DNA of 64,000 nt from positions 3,884,501 to 3,948,500 of the forward strand of contig NZ_CP022522.1 in NCBI RefSeq assembly GCF_002850255.1, given 5' to 3'. A program made the translations under genes and the position numbers. Positions 36,062 to 45,194 of the stretch are shown piece after piece. The stretch comes from Pseudoalteromonas sp. NC201 (lineage in GTDB: Bacteria > Pseudomonadota > Gammaproteobacteria > Enterobacterales > Alteromonadaceae). Position 1 is the stretch's first letter; each line of letters begins with the position of its first letter. The notes beneath the pieces are model-generated. The model was not told the origin of the DNA and ran no database searches. It saw only the letters and a program-made list of their open reading frames with translations.

Positions 36062-38005
36062 CTATAACTGCATGGGCTTTTCTAAGAATGCCAGCACTTT
36101 CTTAAAGTATTTCAGACGATGTTCCGGTTTATAGAAACCATGCCCTTCATCTTCAAGTAAGTAATACTGATAAGGCTTATCAGCCTTTTTCAGTGCATCA
36201 ATTAAAGATTCCGCTTGTTCAATTGGCGCTCTTTGGTCCTCACCACCATGTACGATAAGGACTGGAACCTTAAGCTTCTCGACATTATAGCTTGGAGAAA
36301 ATTCCTTTAACTGCTTTTCATCGGTGCCAAGTACACGTTCTAAATATGCGACCCCTGAACTACGCTGAGCAATATCACCTTCTTCAAACATCAGTGGTAA
36401 ATCATATACGCCAACCACACCTACAGCACATTGGAATAAGTCTGGTTCTAATATTGCGCTTTGCAATGCCGAATAACCACCGAAGCTCGCTCCCATAATA
36501 CAAATCCGATTTTTATCAGCGATACCTTTAGAGATTAAGTCACGGGTTCCATCAATGATGTCATATTGAATTTCTTTGCCCCACTTTCTATAGCCAAGCT
36601 CTTCAAATGCATCTCCATAACCACCTGACCCTCGAAAGTTAATTTGTAATACAGCCATACCTCTGCTCGCGAGCATTTGCACTTCAGGGTCAAACTGCCA
36701 ATAATCTCTTGGTCCATGAGGTCCACCATGCGGCATAACAATCAAAGGAAGGTTTTTCTTTTCTTTACCTTGTGGTGTGGTGAGGTACCCGTGAATAGTA
36801 ATTCCATCACGTCCTTTAAAACTGATGGCTTCCATCGTTGACATACTATTAGGATCAATCCAACTACGGTTTGCGACTAATAACCCAAGTTGATTTTTCT
36901 TGCTATCAAATAGATAGTAATTTCCAGGATTAATATCACTACCAGCAAAAACGATAACTCTGCTGCCATCTCGAGTACCACTTACTATGCGGATCTGATT
37001 CCCCGGTATTGAAGCTATAAGCGACTTTAGTCGTTGGCTCCATATTGAATCTTGATCTACGAACGCATACGTCGGATAATCCGGATCGAGCTCAATTGCG
37101 AAAGGAGTTTGATTAACCGGATCACGCCATATTTTAGATGGATCAACTAATTTGTCTTGGAAAAAATGCTTGAGCTTGCCAGTTTCCAGTGTCAGTTGAT
37201 AAACCCCTCGCGGCTCTCCTGCTTTTGCAGCGGATAGATACGCCAATTTACCCGATTCATCAAAACCATGTAGCCAATAGTCATCAAGATCTTGTGCTAG
37301 TGTTAACTCTTTCCAGTCACTATCTTTTGTATTTTTTATAAATACAGATGTGTTACCATTATCATCAGTCGAAGCAACAGCTCTCACCTCCCCTTGATGA
37401 TCTGTCAAAAAACGCCCCATCCTACGCGGAGATATAGAGACTTTTCGTCTAACACCTGAATGGACGTTGACTTCGTATACCACAGTTACTGGCTCCTTAG
37501 AGCCTGACCACGGATAAGTCACGATCAGCATTTTATCTTCATCATTGACCAAAGGGTCAAGGATGTAGGAAGTGCCATACAGAGGTGTCGCTTTTTTCAG
37601 TCGTGATCCGGTTTGAATTTCACCTTGATATCCAACTAAGTATCTCCCTCGGCTACCGTCAACATTTACACCAAATAATTCGCCATGATACTCAGGGTGA
37701 TCTCGCCACCCTCGGATATACTCTTTCTCAAGTACTACACGGTTGTCGTTAACCCACTCATAACGACCAACTTGGGCATTACCGTTGAATCTCACAGCAT
37801 GAATAACCTTAAATCCATCAAGCTCTAGAAAACCCAAGATACTTTTTCCTTCAGCTTTAGTGATAAAGCCTAGGTATTCACCGTTTGGTGATATTTTTAC
37901 ACTTGAAAACTCACTACCTTTGCTAAACGCCTCCAACGGTATGTCTTGCTGAGCAAACACAGCTGTCGCCATCAAGGAAAGAATTAAAATAAGTAACTTT
38001 TTCAT
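36062..38005 (-). CDS. S9 family prolyl oligopeptidase-like peptidase
   Basis: A 647-residue secreted serine peptidase with a signal peptide (KKLLILILSLMATAVFAQ). The N-terminal two thirds form a beta-propeller (ISPNGEYLGFI and similar). The C-terminal alpha/beta hydrolase has the catalytic triad: Ser in MGASFGGYSAL, Asp in HGGEDQRAP and His in EDEGHGFYKPE. It resembles dipeptidyl-/acylaminoacyl-peptidases of marine Alteromonadales. Monocistronic, with its own terminator hairpin. Codon composition looks closer to the core genes than to the AT-rich block just left of it. Confidence 0.93.
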   Translation of the reverse strand: MKKLLILILSLMATAVFAQQDIPLEAFSKGSEFSSVKISPNGEYLGFITKAEGKSILGFLELDGFKVIHAVRFNGNAQVGRYEWVNDNRVVLEKEYIRGWRDHPEYHGELFGVNVDGSRGRYLVGYQGEIQTGSRLKKATPLYGTSYILDPLVNDEDKMLIVTYPWSGSKEPVTVVYEVNVHSGVRRKVSISPRRMGRFLTDHQGEVRAVASTDDNGNTSVFIKNTKDSDWKELTLAQDLDDYWLHGFDESGKLAYLSAAKAGEPRGVYQLTLETGKLKHFFQDKLVDPSKIWRDPVNQTPFAIELDPDYPTYAFVDQDSIWSQRLKSLIASIPGNQIRIVSGTRDGSRVIVFAGSDINPGNYYLFDSKKNQLGLLVANRSWIDPNSMSTMEAISFKGRDGITIHGYLTTPQGKEKKNLPLIVMPHGGPHGPRDYWQFDPEVQMLASRGMAVLQINFRGSGGYGDAFEELGYRKWGKEIQYDIIDGTRDLISKGIADKNRICIMGASFGGYSALQSAILEPDLFQCAVGVVGVYDLPLMFEEGDIAQRSSGVAYLERVLGTDEKQLKEFSPSYNVEKLKVPVLIVHGGEDQRAPIEQAESLIDALKKADKPYQYYLLEDEGHGFYKPEHRLKYFKKVLAFLEKPMQL

Positions 38006-38107
38006 CCTGTTATAACTTCTCCATTATTATTAAAAATAGTCATCACTTTAATGGGTACATTGTAACAAGAGTTTAGTAACTTAGGTAGTTGTATAATTTA
38101 CAAATGT

Positions 38108-39130
38108 TTAACTTTGTAAAAATTCTCCCTTGGCAACATCCTCAGCCGTAAATAATCCCGTATCCAACACCCACCCAGTGATCAAACTCGCTGGTGTAAC
38201 ATCGAATGCAGGGTTATATACCTCAGCATTGTTGGGTGCCCATTGGCAATCACCAAAGCTGCCACTGACACCAGTTACTTCGCTTTTGGCACGTTGTTCA
38301 ATTGGAATGGCTGCGCCATTTGGACAGCTGCTATCTAATGTTGTGATCGGGGCAACCACATAAAAAGGAATATTATGGAAATGGGCTAACACTGCTAGAT
38401 TATAAGTGCCGACTTTATTCGCAAAATCACCGTTTGCCGCAATCCTATCTGCCCCCACAAAGATTTTATCGACTTTACCCGCCGCCATTAAACTCGCAGC
38501 CATATTGTCACAGATTAGCGTGTATGGGATTTGCCATGCATCTAGTTCAAACGCGGTGAGCCTACCACCTTGTAACAGTGGCCTAGTTTCATCAACCCAA
38601 ACATGAATGTCACCATGTTGTTTTGCAGCATGATGAATTACGCCAAGTGCGGTGCCTACACCTGCCGTTGCCAGCGCGCCAGTATTGCAGTGGGTAAGAA
38701 TATTGTCTCCCGCATTCACAAGCTCTGCACCTATGTTTGCCATACGCTCGCATAGCGCAGTGTCTTCTTCAAATAACTGTTCAGCGGTTGTGATCACTTG
38801 TTGTTGCCAATCATTCGCTTGTAACGCTTCACGCAATCTCGCCATGCAGTGCATTAAATTCACCGCTGTAGGACGCGTTGCTTCAAGTTCATCTATCGAA
38901 CGAGCAATTGTGTTTTTGTCTTCTCCCTGTTCGGCAAGATAACCAATTAACAAACTTGCCGCTAAACCAATAAGCGGAGCACCGCGAACCTTAAGTGTCA
39001 GAATTAGCTCGCTCATCGTCGCAACGTCGCGGCATTCATGCCACACCTGTTGATGTGGCAGTAAGTATTGATCCAATACCTGTACCACGCCCGATTCGAA
39101 TTTAAGACTACGTGCAATTAAGGTTTTCAT
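38108..39130 (-). CDS. mtnA: Methylthioribose-1-phosphate isomerase
   Basis: A 340-residue enzyme that converts methylthioribose-1-phosphate to methylthioribulose-1-phosphate, the substrate of MtnB. The catalytic cysteine is in [13 protein letters not shown] and the catalytic Asp in [20 protein letters not shown], both hallmarks of the family. ATG at 39130 ([13 protein letters not shown]) is preferred over a TTG six codons upstream because AGCGGGA precedes it. Divergent from mtnK with a 120-base shared promoter region holding MetJ-box-like octamers. Confidence 0.95.
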   Translation of the reverse strand: MKTLIARSLKFESGVVQVLDQYLLPHQQVWHECRDVATMSELILTLKVRGAPLIGLAASLLIGYLAEQGEDKNTIARSIDELEATRPTAVNLMHCMARLREALQANDWQQQVITTAEQLFEEDTALCERMANIGAELVNAGDNILTHCNTGALATAGVGTALGVIHHAAKQHGDIHVWVDETRPLLQGGRLTAFELDAWQIPYTLICDNMAASLMAAGKVDKIFVGADRIAANGDFANKVGTYNLAVLAHFHNIPFYVVAPITTLDSSCPNGAAIPIEQRAKSEVTGVSGSFGDCQWAPNNAEVYNPAFDVTPASLITGWVLDTGLFTAEDVAKGEFLQS

Positions 39131-39164
39131 GACATCCCGCTCTTTCAAAGTGTACTAATGATAT

Positions 39165-39192
39165 TTTACATCAAGATCTAAAGAAGTATAGA
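39165..39192 (+). promoter_or_regulatory. Predicted sigma-70 promoter of mtnK
   Basis: TTTACA (39165-39170), 16-base spacer, TATAGA (39187-39192). The -10 element lies inside the MetJ-box-like array, so a bound repressor would block polymerase. The start codon is about 58 bases downstream. Confidence 0.55.
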
Positions 39193-39205
39193 CATCTAAA
39201 CATTT
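39182..39205. promoter_or_regulatory. Three tandem MetJ-box-like octamers (mtnA/mtnK promoter)
   Basis: AGAAGTAT-AGACATCT-AAACATTT, abutting octamers matching AGACGTCT at 6, 7 and 5 of 8 positions (18 of 24). They overlap the predicted mtnK -10. The same triple arrangement is present before mtnB at 15717-15740. Confidence 0.6.
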
Positions 39206-39250
39206 AAAAATATAGAATGCTAATAGCAAATATCCACAAGGTGCAGAAAC

Positions 39251-40453
39251 ATGTCGAGCTACATTGAATTTGATGCAGAAAAAGTTATTGATTACATTAC
39301 TAATTTAGGAAGTTTCTTTGATAAAGATGCAACCTTATCTTGTTATGAGTTTGGTGATGGCAATCTGAATTTGGTTTTCCGCGTGCAAGATACGCAAGAA
39401 AATAGCATCATCGTCAAGCAAGCTTTGCCTTACGCTCGATGTGTGGGTGAGAGCTGGCCACTGACGTTAGACAGAGCCAGAATTGAAGCTAGTGTGTTAC
39501 AACGCCATGGTGAGATCTGCCCAGATACCACAGCAAAAGTGCTGCACCACAATAAAGAGCTTGCGGTAACTGTGTTGGAAGATCTTGGTCATCTACGCAT
39601 TTTGCGCGGTGAATTAAACCAAGCAAACACCTTTGCAAGACTCAGCAAAGACGTCGCAAATTACCTAGCAAAAACCAGCTTTTATCACTCAAGTTTTTAC
39701 TTAACACCGAGTGAAAAGAAAGCCCTAGTCACCGAGTTTACTAATCCTGAGCTGTGCGCAATCACTGAAGATTTGTTCTTCGACGACCCATACCGCGATG
39801 CTGAAAGAAACAACTTTCCAGCCGCATTGCAATCGTCTGTGGAAATGCTAAGAAACAATAAGACGTTATTAGTTGAAGTGGCAAAGCTCAAAGCCCAGTT
39901 TCTCAATGCACCAGAAGCCTTGCTCCACGGTGATATCCATACTGGTAGTATTTTCGTCGATGCCAAGCACACTAAGCTAATCGATCCAGAGTTTGGCTTT
40001 TTTGGCCCCATTGGCTTTGATTTAGGCTCATTTATCGGCAATTTATTGCTCAACTACTGTGCCCAACATGCTCGCATTAACGCTCTGCCAAAACGTCGAA
40101 ATATGCAAGTGTATTTACTCGATAGTATCGCCACCACCCTATCTAACTTCTATGTAACTTGGCTTGAACTGGCAAAAACACAAACACGCGACCTGTCATT
40201 GCAAGCAGATGGCTACGCGGAATACTTCCTCACTAAGGTATTGCAAGACGCGGTTGGTTATTGTGGGTGTGAATTGATCCGCCGCACCATTGGTCTCGCA
40301 CATGTTGCGGACATAGATGCGATTGAAGATGAAGATGCACGCTTAGCGGTACAACAGCGAGCACTGCACTTAGGTGAACAGCTCATCATTAATGCCAATA
40401 AATGCCGAACGACTGATGATGTGTATCAGCTAATTATTAGTTTTGTAAACTAA
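39251..40453 (+). CDS. mtnK: Methylthioribose kinase
   Basis: A 400-residue kinase of the choline/aminoglycoside phosphotransferase fold that makes methylthioribose-1-phosphate. The catalytic loop is LLHGDIHTGSIFVD and the metal-binding stretch is IDPEFGFFGPIGFDLG, diagnostic of MtnK. The N-terminal nucleotide loop is FGDGNLNLVFRV. It starts methionine salvage and is paired divergently with mtnA. GGTGCAG precedes the ATG. A bidirectional terminator follows. Confidence 0.95.
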   Translation: MSSYIEFDAEKVIDYITNLGSFFDKDATLSCYEFGDGNLNLVFRVQDTQENSIIVKQALPYARCVGESWPLTLDRARIEASVLQRHGEICPDTTAKVLHHNKELAVTVLEDLGHLRILRGELNQANTFARLSKDVANYLAKTSFYHSSFYLTPSEKKALVTEFTNPELCAITEDLFFDDPYRDAERNNFPAALQSSVEMLRNNKTLLVEVAKLKAQFLNAPEALLHGDIHTGSIFVDAKHTKLIDPEFGFFGPIGFDLGSFIGNLLLNYCAQHARINALPKRRNMQVYLLDSIATTLSNFYVTWLELAKTQTRDLSLQADGYAEYFLTKVLQDAVGYCGCELIRRTIGLAHVADIDAIEDEDARLAVQQRALHLGEQLIINANKCRTTDDVYQLIISFVN

Positions 40454-40478
40454 ACTAGCTTAGGCTAATAAAATGATA

Positions 40479-40512
40479 AAAGCCCAAGGTTACTACTTTG
40501 GGCTTTTTTATT
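40479..40512. terminator. Bidirectional terminator
   Basis: Stem AAAGCCCAAGG/CTTTGGGCTTT (one mismatch near the loop) followed by TTTTTATT on the plus strand and preceded by A-rich sequence that gives T on the minus strand. Serves mtnK and the convergent DUF885 gene. Confidence 0.8.
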
Positions 40513-40528
40513 AAATGGATAATCTCGA

Positions 40529-42310
40529 TTACTTACGTGCTTGATTCATCGTGGTTTCAATATATTTGTCGATTTGGTCTTCAAGCACAAACAATGGTAC
40601 AGAACCATGACGTAAGATTTGATGGTGGAACTCACGGATATCAAACTGATCGCCCAGTGCTTTTTCTGCTTTGCGACGTAGCCGCTTAATGGTTAGTTCA
40701 CCAATTTTGTATGACAGCGCTTGAGCCGGCCAAGAGATATAACGATCAGTCTCCGTTTTAACATTATGTAAGGACAATGCAGTGTTGTCTTTCATAAAGT
40801 TCATCGCTCGCTCGCGGCTCCAACCAAACATATGCATGCCAGTGTCTACAACCAAACGAGCCGCTCGCCACATCTCGTAGGTTAAGCGACCAAAATCACT
40901 GTAAGGATCTTGATAAAACCCGGCTTCGATACCCAAAAACTCAGAATATAGCCCCCATCCCTCACCAAAAGCAGAAATATATTCGTTACGACGATATTCC
41001 GGTAGATAATCAAGCTCGGCATTCAAGGAGATCTGCAAATGGTGACCAGGCACGGCCTCATGTAGAGTCAATGCTTCTAATACATACAACGGGCGCTTAT
41101 CCAGAGCGTAGGTATTTACCCAATAGTAGCCTGCATCAGTATCGCTACGTGCACCAGAGTAACGCCCGGTTGTATATTTAGGTGCAATGCTCGCAGGCAC
41201 TGGAGCGACACCGTATGGCTTTCTTGGTAATGTATGGAATAGCTTAGGTAGCTGGGCATCCATCTTCTTTGCTATATATGCAGCTTCTTTAAGCAACGCT
41301 TCGGGGGTTTTAGCATAAAACTGTGGATCGGTTCTTAAGAACTGCACAAAGTCAGCAAAAGATCCCTTAAAGCCTACTTTTTTAATGATTTTTTCCATTT
41401 CTGCACGGATCCGAGCCACTTCTTTAAGACCAAGCTCGTGGATCTCTTTTGGCGTCATATTCGTGGTGGTGTAGTATTTCGCACGATTCGCATAAAACGC
41501 TTCACCATTTGGTGTCGAAGAAATTCCAATTTCAGTTCTAGCCGCAGGACGATACTCATTGACAAAGAAATTAAGGTAATTTTGATATGCAGCGATCACA
41601 TCTCCTTGAATAATCTTTTTGGCACGCTGTTGCAGGGTTTTAAATTCGGTATCAGGTAAACCCGCTTGGTTTTGTGTAAACGGGCCATAAAACTCAGATT
41701 TTGTCACATCATCAACGATATAGGCTTCGATAGAACTTTCATAACCTTCAAGCACCGCTTTCGGCTGAGTCAGACCAATCGCCATACCTTCTTTCATCCA
41801 GTCGATATTTTGCTTGAAATAACGAGGAACCTGCTGCAAACGTGCTAAATATAGCTCGTAACCAGCACGTTTCTTAAAGTCATGACTCGAGATCATAAAA
41901 GACAGACCGGAATGAAAACCATATTCAGAGGTGAGCGGCATATAGTGACTATGAAAACGATATTCATCGACGCTATTCTGCACTTGTGCACGCAAAATAG
42001 TGAGATTGATTTGATTTTCCTCACTTAGCGCTGAAGTGTCGATATTGTCGAGCTGAGCCAAAAACTGTAGACGCTGCTGATTTGTGGTCGCCAACTTTTC
42101 TGCACTGAGGTTTGGTAGCAGAAACTCTACTTTTGTATCACTGCGACCATAGGCATTGTTATCACTTCTAAATTTCATAACGCTGCCAGCTATTTGAGTA
42201 AACTCAGCGTTATTGTCACTTCCGGTAATAGCACAACCTGATAAGGCGACGGTTAAATAAACGGCGACGCTTGAACGCTTAGTCCACAGCTTTAATTTTG
42301 GTGATAACAC
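40529..42310 (-). CDS. DUF885 family lipoprotein
   Basis: A 593-residue protein with a lipoprotein signal (SVAVYLTVALSGCAI). The DUF885 domain covers most of the length. The putative zinc site is seen in EALTLHEAVPGHHLQI, with a further Glu in SAFGEGWGLYSEF, suggesting metallohydrolase activity; the family is poorly characterised. Convergent with mtnK, with a shared terminator, and divergent from the degenerate GGDEF gene. Length is normal for the family. Confidence 0.88.
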   Translation of the reverse strand: MLSPKLKLWTKRSSVAVYLTVALSGCAITGSDNNAEFTQIAGSVMKFRSDNNAYGRSDTKVEFLLPNLSAEKLATTNQQRLQFLAQLDNIDTSALSEENQINLTILRAQVQNSVDEYRFHSHYMPLTSEYGFHSGLSFMISSHDFKKRAGYELYLARLQQVPRYFKQNIDWMKEGMAIGLTQPKAVLEGYESSIEAYIVDDVTKSEFYGPFTQNQAGLPDTEFKTLQQRAKKIIQGDVIAAYQNYLNFFVNEYRPAARTEIGISSTPNGEAFYANRAKYYTTTNMTPKEIHELGLKEVARIRAEMEKIIKKVGFKGSFADFVQFLRTDPQFYAKTPEALLKEAAYIAKKMDAQLPKLFHTLPRKPYGVAPVPASIAPKYTTGRYSGARSDTDAGYYWVNTYALDKRPLYVLEALTLHEAVPGHHLQISLNAELDYLPEYRRNEYISAFGEGWGLYSEFLGIEAGFYQDPYSDFGRLTYEMWRAARLVVDTGMHMFGWSRERAMNFMKDNTALSLHNVKTETDRYISWPAQALSYKIGELTIKRLRRKAEKALGDQFDIREFHHQILRHGSVPLFVLEDQIDKYIETTMNQARK

Positions 42311-42682
42311 GCTGACTTCCTCGATACGTTGTTGTTACTCAGCTCGCGATAAAATAGCCAAAAAATAATGATTATCCATCGCTCTGAGCTTTGTTATGGT
42401 GAAATGAACTTTCTGCTAGTCAAAGTAGGAGAGTCCCGTAACAGATGCAACTTAATTCGACAGAATCACGAATATCTCAGATCGAATACAATTTACTCAA
42501 CCTAGTAAAAATTGATGAGAAAATCAGCAATTCAACAAAAAAATGTAAATTTTCTATTTCAAAGACAAATTTTTTACTTTTAAATTCGGACGATACAGAT
42601 TAATGTAGGTCTAGTGCAATTAGGACAAGAGTTACACCGATGGAGTTGGTGGTAGTTCATTAACGTTTGATAATTAATTGTT
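42311..42682. other. Divergent intergenic region
   Basis: About 370 bases between the DUF885 gene and the GGDEF-like gene. AT-rich toward 42530-42610. No conserved RNA or operator was recognised. Confidence 0.4.
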
Positions 42683-43696
42683 GTGGTAAATGAAATGATG
42701 TTCCATGATCCCATGGCTGTTGCCCAAGAAAAAATGACACAGGTGTGCCTGTTTTTAGAGCAACATCATTTGCCGCCCACGCCTTTAAATTATCAGGTTG
42801 CTTATACCCATATTAGCGCCACGAACAAAGATCTCGACTGTGCCATCAACAAAACCATCAAAGCGCACACAAAAATAGACTGTGTATTCATTGAGCAACT
42901 CTACTATCAGTTTCTAGATCAAGGACAAAAAACACAATCTGAATTGCTTGAAGGTGTTGATTCTTTGGTGACTGAATTACACGAAAATGCAGAAACCTCA
43001 CAAAAGCAGGTTATTCGCTTTGCCCAACAAGTCAGTCAATGTGTGCATAATTTAGATGAACACAACATTCAAAAGAGTAAGCGCGCACTATCAACACTCA
43101 CCAAACAAACTGAGCTATTGCTAAAACAGCACAAACAATTTAAACAAGCGTTAATAAAATCGCGTTTAGATTATGAACGTAATCAAAAGTTACTACTCGA
43201 CTTACGTAAACAACACTTGTTAGACCCACAAACGGGTCTTTATAAGCGTCACTATCTTCATCAAAAAGTGTCCCTATGGCAATCACAGCAAAAATCTGTC
43301 TGTGCGCTTTCTATCCAAGTTGATAACCTTGACGAGTTTTCAACGCGGTTTGGTGACGTTGTGGGTGAAGTTGTGCTTAATCGTATCGCCAATAATATCA
43401 AACGTTATGTCGTTGAAAGCGGCTTACCGGGTCGCACAGGTAAAAAAGAATTTACGGTTATCCTTGCTGATGTAGATTTAGATACCGCGAGTGTTATCGC
43501 GGAAAAAGTGCGTAAAGGTGTTGAACGATTAAAGTTTGTCAGCGCGAAAGGGAAAATTCCACTACCCAATGTCTCTCTGGCCCTTGGAATAGCCCAACTT
43601 GCACCAGAGCAAGACTTTAATATGTTGGCAAAACGCGCAGGTTACGCTGCACAGAAGGCACATTCTCTCGGCCAACACTGTTATATTAGTCACTGA
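42683..43696 (+). CDS. GGDEF-like protein with degenerate active site
   Basis: A 337-residue cytoplasmic protein. The N-terminal 180 residues are helical and coiled-coil-like. The C-terminal domain has the diguanylate cyclase framework (LDPQTGLYKRHYL at its start, then NVSLALGIAQL). The signature GG(D/E)EF is replaced by GKKEF in GRTGKKEFTVIL, and the first metal-binding Asp is Gln in LSIQVDNLDEF. It is therefore unlikely to make c-di-GMP and may act as a receptor or scaffold. No membrane segment. Start codon is uncertain: GTG 42683 or the ATG pair at 42695 and 42698. Confidence 0.8.
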   Translation: MVNEMMFHDPMAVAQEKMTQVCLFLEQHHLPPTPLNYQVAYTHISATNKDLDCAINKTIKAHTKIDCVFIEQLYYQFLDQGQKTQSELLEGVDSLVTELHENAETSQKQVIRFAQQVSQCVHNLDEHNIQKSKRALSTLTKQTELLLKQHKQFKQALIKSRLDYERNQKLLLDLRKQHLLDPQTGLYKRHYLHQKVSLWQSQQKSVCALSIQVDNLDEFSTRFGDVVGEVVLNRIANNIKRYVVESGLPGRTGKKEFTVILADVDLDTASVIAEKVRKGVERLKFVSAKGKIPLPNVSLALGIAQLAPEQDFNMLAKRAGYAAQKAHSLGQHCYISH

Positions 43697-43814
43697 TCCG
43701 CAATATCCTCTTTTGTTTGCATTTTCAACAATACAACACGGATAAGAAATTGCACCTACGGCTACCAATCAAGTACACTAGCAAGCATAGTTGCAGAGTA
43801 ATGATGGAACCCAC

Positions 43815-44570
43815 ATGAAAGAGTCACAAGACAATACTACCCACTTTGGATACAAAACAGTCGAGACCGACGAAAAAGCCTCTATGGTTGCAGACGTATT
43901 TCATTCTGTAGCTGCAAAATACGACATCATGAATGATCTGATGTCATTCGGTATCCATCGTTTGTGGAAGCGTCAAACTATTGCCTGCTCAGGTGTACGC
44001 GCTGGTCACAAAGTACTTGATCTTGCTGGCGGTACGGGTGATTTAACCGCAAGATTTAGCGAATTAGTTGGTGATAAAGGACAAGTTGTTTTAGGCGATA
44101 TTAACGACTCAATGCTTAAAGTCGGCCGCGAAAAATTACGCGACTCGGGACTTGTTGGCAATATTGAATACGTTCAAATGAACGCAGAAATGCTGCCTTT
44201 TGACGATAATACTTTTGATGTCATCACTATTGCCTTTGGTTTACGTAACGTAACTGATAAAGATAAAGCATTGCGCTCAATGTACAGAGTACTAAAGCCA
44301 GGTGGACGCTTACTGGTACTTGAATTTTCAAAGACAGATAACGAGGCGCTGGCAAAGTTGTATGATATGTATTCATTTACACTACTCCCAGCCATGGGCA
44401 AATTAGTTGCAAATGACAGTGAGTCTTATCGCTACCTTGCAGAGTCTATTCGCATGCACCCAGATCAAGAAACGCTAAAATCCATGATGGATGAAGCCGG
44501 TTTTGAACAAACTGACTACCAAAATATGACCGGAGGCATCGTCGCCCTTCATCGCGGCTTTAAATTCTAG
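43815..44570 (+). CDS. ubiE: Ubiquinone/menaquinone biosynthesis C-methyltransferase UbiE
   Basis: A 251-residue SAM-dependent methyltransferase. The sequence closely follows E. coli UbiE in length and motifs: [34 protein letters not shown], the SAM loop [35 protein letters not shown] and the C-terminal [11 protein letters not shown] at 43815 gives exactly the E. coli length and has TGGAAC upstream; a TTG at 43791 is possible but less likely. First gene of ubiE-ubiJ-ubiB, followed by tatABC. Confidence 0.97.
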   Translation: MKESQDNTTHFGYKTVETDEKASMVADVFHSVAAKYDIMNDLMSFGIHRLWKRQTIACSGVRAGHKVLDLAGGTGDLTARFSELVGDKGQVVLGDINDSMLKVGREKLRDSGLVGNIEYVQMNAEMLPFDDNTFDVITIAFGLRNVTDKDKALRSMYRVLKPGGRLLVLEFSKTDNEALAKLYDMYSFTLLPAMGKLVANDSESYRYLAESIRMHPDQETLKSMMDEAGFEQTDYQNMTGGIVALHRGFKF

Positions 44571-44578
44571 GAGTTGCT

Positions 44579-45193
44579 GTGTTAGCTTCATTACTTGGCG
44601 CCGTACTTGAGACGGCTTTAAACAAAGGCCTTAAACTCTCACCTGAGCTAAAGCATGTGCTAAGTAAAGGCCAACACAAAGTACTCAGTGTTGATATTCG
44701 AGATCAAAATACTTGTTTAGCTGTGACTTACACAGGCATTAACATTCACGTACTATGCCCTTTTGATGGCGAAGCCGATTGTTCAATTAGTGCCGATTTA
44801 CCAACCTTGCTTGAACTCAAAGACCCAAGCCAACTCACTGCGCTTATTCGTCAAGATAAGCTCGACCTTGAAGGGGATTTGGCACTAGCACAACTATATA
44901 GTAGTGCGTTGGCAACACTTGATATTGATTGGGCGGAGCACCTCGCCAAATATGTCGGTGATGCACCCGCACAAGTTGCCGTAGATGCTTTTCATAAGTT
45001 AGCGCATCGCGCAAAGCAAGATGGGCAGGTAGCCAAGGCAACACTAACTGGGTTATTTCAAGATGAGTTGAAAGTTGCACCCCATCCGCTCGAGTTTCAA
45101 CAGTTTAAGCAGCAAGTGAGAACCCTAAACAATCAAGTCGAAAGTTTAAATCAACGCCTCAGCGCATTACTTCAGCAAAACAAAGGAAATTAG
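44579..45193 (+). CDS. ubiJ: Ubiquinone biosynthesis accessory factor UbiJ
   Basis: A 204-residue SCP2-domain protein that binds lipid intermediates and scaffolds the Ubi complex with UbiK. N-terminal [18 protein letters not shown] is typical. The SCP2 region has [14 protein letters not shown] and [22 protein letters not shown]. The tail (about 165-204) is a coiled coil. GTG start with AGGAG 5 bases upstream, 8 bases after ubiE. Ends 1 base before ubiB. Confidence 0.93.
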   Translation: MLASLLGAVLETALNKGLKLSPELKHVLSKGQHKVLSVDIRDQNTCLAVTYTGINIHVLCPFDGEADCSISADLPTLLELKDPSQLTALIRQDKLDLEGDLALAQLYSSALATLDIDWAEHLAKYVGDAPAQVAVDAFHKLAHRAKQDGQVAKATLTGLFQDELKVAPHPLEFQQFKQQVRTLNNQVESLNQRLSALLQQNKGN

Positions 45194-45194
45194 G

